Positions 43,660 to 52,068 of a stretch of 64,000 bases of DNA are shown one piece after another. The DNA is from Ignavibacteriaceae bacterium (GTDB taxonomy: Bacteria > Bacteroidota > Ignavibacteria > Ignavibacteriales > Ignavibacteriaceae). The notes under the pieces are model-generated. The model ran no database searches and was not told the DNA's origin. It saw nothing but the letters and a program-made list of their open reading frames with translations. Every line of letters begins with the position of its first letter. Position 1 is the first letter of the stretch. The DNA lies in the NCBI GenBank assembly GCA_023229425.1, contig JALNZG010000006.1, positions 62,001 to 126,000 of the forward strand, written 5' to 3'. A program made the translations under genes and the position numbers.

Positions 43660-44325
43660 TTATTTCCAGTCATCAGGTTGAGTTGTCTCTTGTGGATTGT
43701 CTTTTAACCAGTTTTCAAAATGTTGGTCAGATGAAGTTAAGATGTCAGTCAAAAAACTTTCAAATAATAGACAAAGTCTGGCGCGCTGTGAATTCAACCT
43801 ATGTCCACCTTCTATTAAGTAGAGTTGAGATTTGAAAAGTTTAGAAAATTTTATACTATTTTCACTGGCAATAACATTGTCATCAAACCCGTGAACTATG
43901 GTGGTTTTGATACTTGAAGCAGGTGTTGGATTTTGGTCTGGATAGTATTCGGGTTTAATATAAAATGCCGGTGCAATTAAAAACTGTCCCAATAAATGTC
44001 TTTTAGGTAGGGTTTTATCATCGTCCATTCTAACTTCTTCGTTTTCAAAATATGTAATGACTTTTTGTGAAATTCTTGTTGAAATATATGCTCCTCTGCT
44101 AGAACTTAATAATACGAGGTCGCCAGGGACATTCACATCATCTTTGATAACATTAAAAAGTTTGTCTTCCATTTCTTCAATTGGCATGTCCTCTGGGTAT
44201 CTTATCGAAATCATATTAATACCCATTTTTAAAGCCACTGGTCTTAATGCTTCAATTTTGAAACCATACCAAGGTGAACCAAATCTACCATGAGAATAAA
44301 TCACTGTTATTATTGAATTTTGCAT
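43660..44325 (-). CDS. Alpha/beta-hydrolase-like protein
   Basis: A 221-residue protein with the features of a small alpha/beta hydrolase. The first strand ends in IYSHGRFGSPWYGFKIE (oxyanion HG), the nucleophile elbow is LLSSSRGAY near residue 74, an Asp lies in VHGFDDNVIA and the His in EGGHRLNSQ. Spacing is consistent with a Ser-Asp-His triad. The substrate is unknown. It has no signal peptide. It is the last of three minus-strand genes that look recently acquired and share no recognised pathway. Confidence 0.65.
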   Translation of the reverse strand: MQNSIITVIYSHGRFGSPWYGFKIEALRPVALKMGINMISIRYPEDMPIEEMEDKLFNVIKDDVNVPGDLVLLSSSRGAYISTRISQKVITYFENEEVRMDDDKTLPKRHLLGQFLIAPAFYIKPEYYPDQNPTPASSIKTTIVHGFDDNVIASENSIKFSKLFKSQLYLIEGGHRLNSQRARLCLLFESFLTDILTSSDQHFENWLKDNPQETTQPDDWK

Positions 44326-44354
44326 AATGTTTTATTATTAGTTATTTAATATTA

Positions 44355-45389
44355 TTAGTTATTTAATTTTAAACCTAAAAGATATGTTTGAGTATTGTCC
44401 AACTTAAATGATTTAATTGTGCTTTTTAATTCATCACTTAAGTTTATAAGTACGTCATCTGGTGGTCTTGTTTCAAGGTTTAATTCATCCAAGTCTAGTT
44501 CTTTAGAGATATTTTTCATTAGAATTCGACACCAGTATTGAATTGCTATTAATCTTAATGGTCTTATATCGTTTTTGAGTTCAACTTTCTTTTCTATGCT
44601 TTTATTCTTTTGAAAATTTGATAAATTACAAAATAGATTTTCAATTAAAACGAACCAAAATCTAAAACCTTCGTCCATAATATAGGAATCATAAAATTCT
44701 CTAAAACTTTTAACTCTATATTTATCTTCACCATCTTTCTCAAGCATCATTTCACCAATTGAATGCTGAATATGTTTATGAAGTTTACATGCATCTACTG
44801 GGGCAATTAATGATTTTGTTTGAATATAATTATTAAATAAATCAGGGTGAACAAAAATCCTACTAATTATACTTATGTCTGGGTCAAATTGAAAAATATT
44901 TTGATTTTGCTTAAGCCCTAATGTTTTATTAGCTATAATTTTTAATTTGTTCCAATACTTGACTATTGTTTTATGGTTATATGAGAATTTAGTTGTATCA
45001 ACTCCCTTTTTAATTGCTTCTGTTAATCCAAAAAAACTAGCAATAAGATAAATACTACTTATTATGAAATACCCTGTATTATTAGGATTGGAAGCAAACC
45101 CTTTTTTGTTTTTTATATCGTCAAGATATTTTGCATCTAACCAATTGGAATCGAGTTGTTTATTAACAATTCTATCTAATCTGTCATCTAATTCATATAA
45201 ACATCTTAATAATGGTATATAGAATTTAAGTTTTTGATTTTCTTTTTCTTTTTTCCCAGCTAGTAAATTATCAAACCGTTTTAGTATCAATTGGGCAAAA
45301 AAGCCTAACATACCTGCAACGAATGCAGCAACAATTACAGCAAACGCAGTTAGTATTTTTATTACAGTTTCTTTGTCAAGTTGTTCCAT
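44355..45389 (-). CDS. Hypothetical membrane-anchored protein
   Basis: A 344-residue protein of unrecognised family. One N-terminal transmembrane helix (ILTAFAVIVAAFVAGMLGFF, residues 11-30) is followed by LILKRFDNLLAGKKEKENQK and a mostly helical, lysine- and asparagine-rich soluble domain. Repeated aromatic-hydrophobic segments (FYDSYIMDEGFRFWFVLIEN) suggest a compact helical bundle. No catalytic motif was found. Codon usage is strongly AT-biased compared with flanking housekeeping genes. It begins 1 bp after the GNAT gene stop and sits 29 bp upstream of the hydrolase-like gene, so the three are likely one transcript. Confidence 0.55.
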   Translation of the reverse strand: MEQLDKETVIKILTAFAVIVAAFVAGMLGFFAQLILKRFDNLLAGKKEKENQKLKFYIPLLRCLYELDDRLDRIVNKQLDSNWLDAKYLDDIKNKKGFASNPNNTGYFIISSIYLIASFFGLTEAIKKGVDTTKFSYNHKTIVKYWNKLKIIANKTLGLKQNQNIFQFDPDISIISRIFVHPDLFNNYIQTKSLIAPVDACKLHKHIQHSIGEMMLEKDGEDKYRVKSFREFYDSYIMDEGFRFWFVLIENLFCNLSNFQKNKSIEKKVELKNDIRPLRLIAIQYWCRILMKNISKELDLDELNLETRPPDDVLINLSDELKSTIKSFKLDNTQTYLLGLKLNN

Positions 45390-45390
45390 T

Positions 45391-45933
45391 TTACAAAGTA
45401 TACAGCAAAGTTAAAAAATATCTTTTTGTTTCTCTTTTTTCACTTTCTCTATCAAAGACGAAATAGTCATTGTAAAACCTAAAATTGGAAAGTAATGAAA
45501 ATTCGTTTTCCACAATTTCTTTTACTTCTTTTTCTCTTGTTGCCATTTTAAAACCAACTTTATTCATTAAAGCAAGCATTTTATGACTATGTTCATTGTT
45601 TGTGCTTAAAATTGTAAATTGTTTTGGAAAATCTTTTAACGATAATTCCACAAGTTTTTTTGCAAGTCCTAATCGCCTGTATTCTTCTGGATAAACGGCT
45701 GTTCCGCCTCTTCTTAAATTTCTTTTAACATATGATACAGCAACTAAAATATTTTCTACGAAACCTAAATAAATAATTGCCTTGCCATTTTTGATTCTGT
45801 CTCCGTGATACTCTTTTCCATAGTATATTGAATATGACATAGATAAAATATCATAAAATTGATCCTCAAACTCAGAAAAATTCTTTTCAAAGTTTGGGTC
45901 TAAACTGTCAAGTCTTTTAAATTCAATATTCAT
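45391..45933 (-). CDS. GNAT family N-acetyltransferase
   Basis: A 180-residue acetyltransferase-like protein. The acetyl-CoA-binding region reads YPEEYRRLGLAKKLVELSLKDF (a variant of the R/QxxGxG/A loop) near residue 82, and LALMNKVGFKMATREKE gives the closing strand. The N-terminal half is less conserved. Substrate and role are unknown. It is the first gene of a three-gene minus-strand group, with an AT-rich 314-bp spacer upstream separating it from the Mla-like operon. Confidence 0.72.
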   Translation of the reverse strand: MNIEFKRLDSLDPNFEKNFSEFEDQFYDILSMSYSIYYGKEYHGDRIKNGKAIIYLGFVENILVAVSYVKRNLRRGGTAVYPEEYRRLGLAKKLVELSLKDFPKQFTILSTNNEHSHKMLALMNKVGFKMATREKEVKEIVENEFSLLSNFRFYNDYFVFDRESEKRETKRYFLTLLYTL

Positions 45934-46247
45934 TCATGTCATTGTTTGTACGGGGTCACAATATAATTGCCAACACAATTATATAAATGTAATTCAAGAA
46001 AATTAGAATAAATATATTGTGCTACGGCGTTTTACTGACTATACTTGTGAGCCTCTGGCTCAATAGTTCTTAGTTATACTTTCAAAAAAATATTTCTATA
46101 CATCTAACTTAACAACCTAATTTTACTATTCAAAACTTTTCAATAGCAATTTTGGAACAGTGTTATAGCATTATACAATAATCACACTTCGACTTCGCTC
46201 AATGCGATTTTAAGATCGCTTTTGAGAAAGCCTTATCTTTTTTTATA
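45934..46247. other. Gene-free spacer between the GNAT group and the Mla-like operon
   Basis: This 314-bp AT-rich stretch contains a short hairpin GAGCC-tct-GGCTC near 46050 and GCGAT/ATCGC near 46203-46218, downstream of the MlaD-like gene. Neither has a proper T-run. I see no ORF, RNA gene or attC-like site. Confidence 0.5.
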
Positions 46248-47270
46248 TTATTTTTTTCTTTCACTCTTTGGCTTGCCGATCAAAGGACCATTGTTTATCG
46301 TTTCAAAGGTAACTTGAACTTCATCTAATGTTTCCACGAGTTGTTTAAGAATAATAACGAATTGTCCCTGCTGTGTAACAAGAAATTCAGAAAACTTTTC
46401 AAGCTTGGGGAGCACGTCATTTAAATTAGAAATGGTTTTTCTGATCGGTTCAATAATTTGCTTTCCATCCGGATCAATCATTTTGGCGACAAGTCCTTCA
46501 GGCTGGCTGTAAGCAGTTATCACAGTATCTAAACGCATTAAAGAATGATTAACCAAGCCCGTCATTACCCGCAAAGAATCGGATATCTGTGCGGCATTTA
46601 CCACCAAAGATGCCATCGGACGTCTTCCATATTTGTCAGGTTTGGAAATGCTTTCGATATCAATATTCAAGTTGTCTGTGATTTTTTTCATCCCCTCGGC
46701 GGCGTCAGCCATATTTACCAATGCGCGGAAGAATGCCCCTTTATCAACATTATTATCTTTATTAATATTTTCGGAGAAGGCTGCAAGATTATAAATAACC
46801 GTGCTCAGGGGATCCCCGGTTTTTTTCACCATATTTTTTGCGAGAAGGATTTCACCTTCGGGAATATCAATCGCAGGAATCATACTTCCTTCTGCTAATT
46901 CTGAAAAGTTCTCCGGACCTTGCAGAAATTCAATCGTACTGGTTGAAGTAACCGGATTAACACTTTTCAACAATGCTGATTTTTTTACAATTTTTTTTCT
47001 GAATTCTTCATATACTTTAAAATCGGCAAGGATATAATTGTCCTCCGTTAATTCATAATCGGTGATCACTCCGATTTTAAATCCTCTAAAATATACTGGA
47101 GTTGAAGACGACAGTCCCACAGCGTCACCAAATTTTGCTTTGAACAGGAATTTTTTCTCAAATACTTTATTATGCAATAATAAATATCCAGTTGAAGCAG
47201 CAATAATGATGAGTGCGGCAATTAAAAAAGTGCCGACAATTTTTTCCGAGTAGCGTAATTTAAATTTCAT
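46248..47270 (-). CDS. MCE/MlaD-family lipid-transport substrate-binding protein
   Basis: A 340-residue protein with one N-terminal membrane anchor (IVGTFLIAALIIIAASTGYL) and an MCE domain: FKAKFGDAVGLSSSTPVYFRGFKIGVITDYEL near residue 45, the conserved V-x-[FY]-R-G-x-x-[IV]-G signature. The C-terminal 200 residues are helical. MlaD proteins form hexameric rings on the periplasmic side of the MlaFE transporter and pass phospholipids between membranes. It lies 3 bp downstream of the degenerate ATPase gene and forms an operon with it and the MlaE permease. Confidence 0.9.
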   Translation of the reverse strand: MKFKLRYSEKIVGTFLIAALIIIAASTGYLLLHNKVFEKKFLFKAKFGDAVGLSSSTPVYFRGFKIGVITDYELTEDNYILADFKVYEEFRKKIVKKSALLKSVNPVTSTSTIEFLQGPENFSELAEGSMIPAIDIPEGEILLAKNMVKKTGDPLSTVIYNLAAFSENINKDNNVDKGAFFRALVNMADAAEGMKKITDNLNIDIESISKPDKYGRRPMASLVVNAAQISDSLRVMTGLVNHSLMRLDTVITAYSQPEGLVAKMIDPDGKQIIEPIRKTISNLNDVLPKLEKFSEFLVTQQGQFVIILKQLVETLDEVQVTFETINNGPLIGKPKSERKK

Positions 47271-47273
47271 AAG

Positions 47274-48008
47274 TTACTCTGCTAATAATTTTGAAATTAA
47301 GCCTGTGACAAAATCAGATTTTGATTTTTTAAATTCATTAAACGTATTTGATGAATATAAAGTCCCTTGTTGCAAGAAAATTACAGTATCAGCCAACTCG
47401 TACAATTGCGCATCAATACTTTCGCAAAATATCTGAATAATATTTTCTTCTTTTAACTTTAAGATCATTTGGAGAATAGTTCTTTTTATTTGAAAACTGC
47501 AGTTCATAAATGGATCATCATAGAAAATAATTTTCGGTTCAGTTAAGTACGTTCTTATAAATAAAAGTGCCTTACGTGTAGAGATTGTTAGTTTTGCCGG
47601 TCGCTCAGTTAATATTTTGCCTGGCAATTCAAAGATTTCCATCAAACGTGCAATTTTTTTCTTTTTCTCTTCAAAAGATATTTCCGGAAAATGAAAATCA
47701 TAAGGTACTAAAAGGTTTTCGAGAACATTTATATTTGAGAGTAGTCCGCCGTATTGAAAAACAAATCCAATTTGTTTTCTTATAGTTCTTTCTTTTTTCT
47801 GGAACGACGTGAATACATTTTTCCCATCAAGTAAAACCTTTCCTCCGTTGGGTTCAAGTAATCCTGCAAGAACTTTAAGAACGTTGGTATTCTCTTCCGA
47901 CTGATCGGATAATATCCCATATAATTGTTGATCGAAAGAAAAAGAAAAATCATTTAAAATTTGATTTTCCTTATTATAAGAAACGTTATTTGCTTCCAAT
48001 TTTTGCAT
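47274..48008 (-). CDS. MlaF-like ABC ATPase subunit with lost catalytic motifs (pseudo-ATPase)
   Basis: A 244-residue ABC-type subunit starting at the ATG overlapping the permease stop (TAATG). The fold is recognisable (LKVLAGLLEPNGGKVLLDGK, Q-loop VFQYGGLLSNINVLENLL with Gln85), but the Walker A loop is replaced by LSDQSEENTN (residues 33-42), with no GxxGxGK(S/T). The signature is LTIST instead of LSGGQ/M, Walker B ends DD instead of DE, and the H-loop histidine is absent (FCESID). It is therefore unlikely to hydrolyse ATP by itself. Frame and length are intact and the operon is preserved, so it is not a simple pseudogene. Confidence 0.85.
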   Translation of the reverse strand: MQKLEANNVSYNKENQILNDFSFSFDQQLYGILSDQSEENTNVLKVLAGLLEPNGGKVLLDGKNVFTSFQKKERTIRKQIGFVFQYGGLLSNINVLENLLVPYDFHFPEISFEEKKKKIARLMEIFELPGKILTERPAKLTISTRKALLFIRTYLTEPKIIFYDDPFMNCSFQIKRTILQMILKLKEENIIQIFCESIDAQLYELADTVIFLQQGTLYSSNTFNEFKKSKSDFVTGLISKLLAE

Positions 48009-48796
48009 TATACTAAATACATTATTGCCGTAATAAGAATATCTACAATGATCACCCAACTGAGAGAAAGAACTACTGCTTTAATAGTTCGCTGCGGTAC
48101 TTCAGTGGAAGCAAAGTTGACTTGAAGTCCTTGATAACTCGAGACTACTGCTATGATAAATCCAAAGAAAAGTGATTTGATAAAACTTGAAGTAATATCG
48201 CTCACTGAAATTTCTGAAAATAATTTATAAAGGAAATCCGGAATCGGGATTGGGGCAAAAAGATATGCCATAAACCACCCGCCAGCTAATGCTGCAATAT
48301 TAAAATAAATATTTAGCGCTATCATTGAAAGCACGACGCCAAGTACTCTGGGAACTACCAAATATAAAATCGGTGAGATGCCGAAAGAGACAAGCGATTC
48401 CACTTCTTGATTAACCACCATATTTCCTAGTTCGGCCGCAATGGCAGTACCCGAGCGGGCGATGATAATAAAGGCTGTAAGCAGTCCACCAAGTTCGCGA
48501 AGAATTACCGTTACAAGAATAGTGTATAGCAGTTTGCTTTGTCCGAAACCGGGAAGAATTGCGCTTCCTTCGAGAATGATTATTCCACCAACAGCAACTG
48601 CAACAAAAGCGATCAAACCTAATGCTTCAAATCCAGTAAAGAGAATTTGACGAATCAAGATGAGCCGGGTAATTTTCCGCTGAAGGAAAAAGTTTTTCAG
48701 TTCATAAATAATTTCTAATACAAAGGAAAAAACGGAAATCGATTTCCTGTATAGCAATAATGTCTGTCTTCCTAAAGCAAAAGAAATTTGTTGCAC
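48008..48796 (-). CDS. MlaE-family ABC permease
   Basis: A 262-residue permease of the MlaE family with five to six transmembrane helices. The conserved core is VILRELGGLLTAFIIIARSGTAIAAELGNM near residue 105, followed by the EVESLVSFGISPILYLVVPR stretch, both diagnostic of MlaE. MlaE forms the membrane dimer of a phospholipid transporter. It is the first gene of the three-gene operon, and its TAA overlaps the start of the ATPase-like subunit. The permease sequence itself is well conserved, unlike its ATPase partner. Confidence 0.92.
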   Translation of the reverse strand: MQQISFALGRQTLLLYRKSISVFSFVLEIIYELKNFFLQRKITRLILIRQILFTGFEALGLIAFVAVAVGGIIILEGSAILPGFGQSKLLYTILVTVILRELGGLLTAFIIIARSGTAIAAELGNMVVNQEVESLVSFGISPILYLVVPRVLGVVLSMIALNIYFNIAALAGGWFMAYLFAPIPIPDFLYKLFSEISVSDITSSFIKSLFFGFIIAVVSSYQGLQVNFASTEVPQRTIKAVVLSLSWVIIVDILITAIMYLV

Positions 48797-48957
48797 TTTA
48801 TTCCTCTTTATTTTTCTAAAAGCGAAATTAAAACTACACTTTTAATTGCACGACAATGCCGGCATCCAACGGCGCTTTTCTTCTTTATAGAATTGTGAGC
48901 AGTAATTTCATTTTAAAAGTAAAGAAATTATTGCTGTTTTTCATCCCATTTGCAGGA

Positions 48958-51042
48958 TTAATTTCTAATTTTTTCCAACGCTTTTCTAGCAGCATCAAGT
49001 AAAAACATTTCACTTACCGGCGAACCCGTTGCATGCTTCATCCAAACATCGGGTGAGACGCTGCCGAACGTTGCCATTCTTTCGAATTCCTTTCCAAGGT
49101 TTCCTGTTTGCTTTATATGCTCATCTATTTGAAAAGAAATAATATGACCGAGCGGATAATCCGGTAAATAAAGGAAAGAATCTATCATGTGCGAATAAAT
49201 ACCGAGCAGCACCACATCTTTTATTTTAAAGACCGGCGCATAAAACTTGTTCCAAATACTTTTTGCGATTAAGAGAACAGCTTCTTTTAATTGTTCTGCA
49301 TTTGCATCCGGATGTTCGTACATCCAATGCCATGCTTCAAGATCAACAAGCGATACACCGGCAATCTCATACGTTGCCCAAAAATCTTGCAGTGCATGTA
49401 ATGCTTCTGCATTTTGATCTTCCGGTTGCAAATCCAACAAGGCTAAATCTCTGCTCTGGAAAAGAAATGCGAACGCTTCGGTAAACGCGGTGTTCGGAAC
49501 ACCTTGCAGCAAAAAATGATCGATCGTATTTAAAGAAAAAGTCTGTTCCACATTATGTCCCATTTCATGAACCGCGATGTTATAACCTTTATAATTCATT
49601 CCGGTTTTATCAACGCGAGTACGGAGATGCGCTTTCTCGGAACGCATTCCTGCACCCCACGCATGACCGGAGCCTCGGGCAGGATCAACCTCAATATTGT
49701 TTGCTAAAAATTCTGCTCTTTCTTTTGTGAATCCAAGCTTGGCTAAAAGATTCGGAATATCCTTTTGATAAGCTTTCGGAGTTGGATATTTTTTTGCTAC
49801 AATTTTATCTAAGTCAGCTTCCGAGTACTTGCTCTTTGGTTTAAATCCGTTATACCAAATATCAAATGGTTCAAGTGATTTCCCTAATCTCTTTTCAATC
49901 AGCTTGGAAGTCTCATTTACAAGTGGAGACGATAAAATTGATTCGAGAATTTCTTTCACACGAACTTCCGGCATTTCACGGTTTTCGTTAAATCTTCTTT
50001 CGATCATGGTTTTTGCGGTTGGAGAATAAGGATCAGCCAACTTTGCAGCTTTGAAATCATCAAGCAGCATTTTATAACGGGTGTTTGGTTCGGCTTTATC
50101 TGAGAAATTTATAACTGCATTTTTATTTTCAGAATAATCTTTCACAGAAGAAATTTTCACTTCATTTGTAAAAGGATTCCAATCAACTGCCGGATTGTCG
50201 ATAACGATTTCGGGAATTGTCTGTGTAACAATTCTTTCCATAACTTTTTGAATGATTCTTTGTTTCGTCAATCCAATTTTTTCTAATGGATAATTTGCTT
50301 TTAATTCATCGCGCAAATTCCAGTGGGAAAGTAAACGCATTTTTTCGGGGAAAAGCCGCTCCCCTTTTTCACTTATTACGTGATGCATCCAAATATTGTA
50401 ACCGGCTATATATGCAGATGATTTTGCCGAAGCTTCACCAATTGCCAAATTAACTTCTGCGGGAATTCTTTTTGCAAAACGATGCGCCAAACGGGTTTCC
50501 GCCCAATCTTTACGCGTCCATAACTCCCCTTTCGATAAACGATCTTCCAAAGTTGTTAATGGAAAATTGAGCAGAACAACAAAAGCAATTTTATTTTGAA
50601 AAAAATCATCGTTGATGTGAGCAGAAGGATCGTATCCGGCAAATATTTCATCAACCGGCAAAATTGGACCTAATTCTAAATCAGCTTGACGGCGATAATC
50701 CAAATTTAGTTTATTAAAGTGACCATCGGTTTGTTCAAGAAGATATTCAAATCTATCGAAGAGTTGATTATGCGTGTCCGGATCACCTGCATAATTTGCA
50801 GAAACAAAATCTTCAAACTGGGTTTGGCTGCCGTCGCTTTCACGCCAAAATTCAGCAACTTGAGTTATTCCTTTTTCGATATTTGCCTTTTGCTTTTCAC
50901 CATACTTTTGGATGAGTTGCTGCTTTAAACTTTTAGTTGATATTTCAATCCAATTTGGTTTTAACGATTGCGGTTTCATAAAAGTTATTCCAAACAAAAT
51001 AAAAAAAAGAATTGATGTTGAAAGAAAATTTTTCATAAGCAT
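48958..51042 (-). CDS. Secreted gluzincin metallopeptidase
   Basis: A 694-residue exported protein with an N-terminal signal (FLSTSILFFILFGITFMKPQ). An internal ATG two codons in (51036) is an alternative start. The zinc site AVHEMGHNVEQ (HExxH at about residues 488-492) is followed some 25 residues on by the third-ligand Glu region AFTEAFAFLF, the M3/M2-like gluzincin layout. The whole is helical, as in oligopeptidases of this clan, but it is not a close match to the Dcp-like M3 enzyme at 57965. It probably acts in the periplasm or outside on peptides. The substrate is unknown. Confidence 0.75.
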   Translation of the reverse strand: MLMKNFLSTSILFFILFGITFMKPQSLKPNWIEISTKSLKQQLIQKYGEKQKANIEKGITQVAEFWRESDGSQTQFEDFVSANYAGDPDTHNQLFDRFEYLLEQTDGHFNKLNLDYRRQADLELGPILPVDEIFAGYDPSAHINDDFFQNKIAFVVLLNFPLTTLEDRLSKGELWTRKDWAETRLAHRFAKRIPAEVNLAIGEASAKSSAYIAGYNIWMHHVISEKGERLFPEKMRLLSHWNLRDELKANYPLEKIGLTKQRIIQKVMERIVTQTIPEIVIDNPAVDWNPFTNEVKISSVKDYSENKNAVINFSDKAEPNTRYKMLLDDFKAAKLADPYSPTAKTMIERRFNENREMPEVRVKEILESILSSPLVNETSKLIEKRLGKSLEPFDIWYNGFKPKSKYSEADLDKIVAKKYPTPKAYQKDIPNLLAKLGFTKERAEFLANNIEVDPARGSGHAWGAGMRSEKAHLRTRVDKTGMNYKGYNIAVHEMGHNVEQTFSLNTIDHFLLQGVPNTAFTEAFAFLFQSRDLALLDLQPEDQNAEALHALQDFWATYEIAGVSLVDLEAWHWMYEHPDANAEQLKEAVLLIAKSIWNKFYAPVFKIKDVVLLGIYSHMIDSFLYLPDYPLGHIISFQIDEHIKQTGNLGKEFERMATFGSVSPDVWMKHATGSPVSEMFLLDAARKALEKIRN

Positions 51043-51047
51043 TCCTG

Positions 51048-52064
51048 TTATTTTTCTTCAAGAAATTTCTGAATTTCGGTACGGCACAAGTCCATTTCAC
51101 AGCCAACGGCTAAATGCCCGCAATCATTTTTTAAGAGAAGCGTTTTGGAGTTTGCTGCTACCGCAAAATCAAGCGCCGGCTGTGGATTCAATAGCAAATC
51201 CGTTTGAGAAACAATGATGAAAAGTTTCGCTTTAATATGTTTTGCTGTTTCTTCAAAAGATGAATTAAAATTTCTTGTAATATCATGCGTAAACATGGCA
51301 TCAATTTGCGCAAGGTAACATGCGGTAGTAAAAATTGGAGAAGTTCTCTCAAACTTCTTTTGCAATTCTGTGAATTTATCTCTGGGATAGTTTTTGTTTA
51401 CGTTTGCCGGAGTCCGCGCCAAAAGTTGAATGATAATATTTAACTTTTTCAGAATTTCATTTTCAGATTCACCGTATTTCTTGCCGGTAGTAATTATCTC
51501 TTTCATCAATGAAAAAATAATTTTCTCGTTCGAGGTGATTTTGGGTGAAGCCGAATAAGGAATTGCTTTATCCATAAAATCGGGATAAGCCACTACAAAT
51601 TCAAAAGCCTGCATACTCCCCATTGAACCGCCAATGACTGCAAGCAAATGATTGATGCTTAGAATATTTTTTACCAATTTATATTCCGATTCAACCATAT
51701 CGCGCACCGTAATTTCCGGGAAAGGAATTTCATGGGAATAATTTGTGGGCGAAGTTGAAATACCGTTTCCGAGCGCATCAACCACAATGATGAAATAACG
51801 TGTTGTATCTATCAATTTATCCGCACCGAGTAAACTAATTACATCCTTGCTTACACCCGCAAACCAGGTTGGAACAAGAATTACATTTGATTTTTCGCTA
51901 TTTAGTAAACCAAATGTTCGGTAACCAATTTTACAGTCATGTAAAATTTTTCCATTCTGTAATTTCAAATCACCGATAAGCCCAAATAGCTGAATGCTTT
52001 CTGCAAAACTTTGTTGCAGAAAAAAGAAAATGAAAAAGAGGAAGAGAAATATTTTTCGTTTCAA
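51048..52064 (-). CDS. Secreted MetX-like alpha/beta hydrolase
   Basis: A 338-residue protein of the homoserine O-acetyltransferase (MetX) fold. Nucleophile elbow GGSMGSMQAFEFVVAYPD, an Asp in VSQTDLLLNPQ and a His in NDCGHLAVGC give the catalytic triad. The early strand KIGYRTFGLLNSEKSNVILV matches MetX. Unusually, it opens with a clear signal peptide (IFLFLFFIFFFLQQSFAES), so the enzyme is exported, which MetX is not. A role in methionine biosynthesis is therefore doubtful, and an esterase or acyltransferase role on an external substrate is more plausible. It lies 4 bp before ugd on the same strand. Confidence 0.82.
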   Translation of the reverse strand: MKRKIFLFLFFIFFFLQQSFAESIQLFGLIGDLKLQNGKILHDCKIGYRTFGLLNSEKSNVILVPTWFAGVSKDVISLLGADKLIDTTRYFIIVVDALGNGISTSPTNYSHEIPFPEITVRDMVESEYKLVKNILSINHLLAVIGGSMGSMQAFEFVVAYPDFMDKAIPYSASPKITSNEKIIFSLMKEIITTGKKYGESENEILKKLNIIIQLLARTPANVNKNYPRDKFTELQKKFERTSPIFTTACYLAQIDAMFTHDITRNFNSSFEETAKHIKAKLFIIVSQTDLLLNPQPALDFAVAANSKTLLLKNDCGHLAVGCEMDLCRTEIQKFLEEK

Positions 52065-52068
52065 TTTA

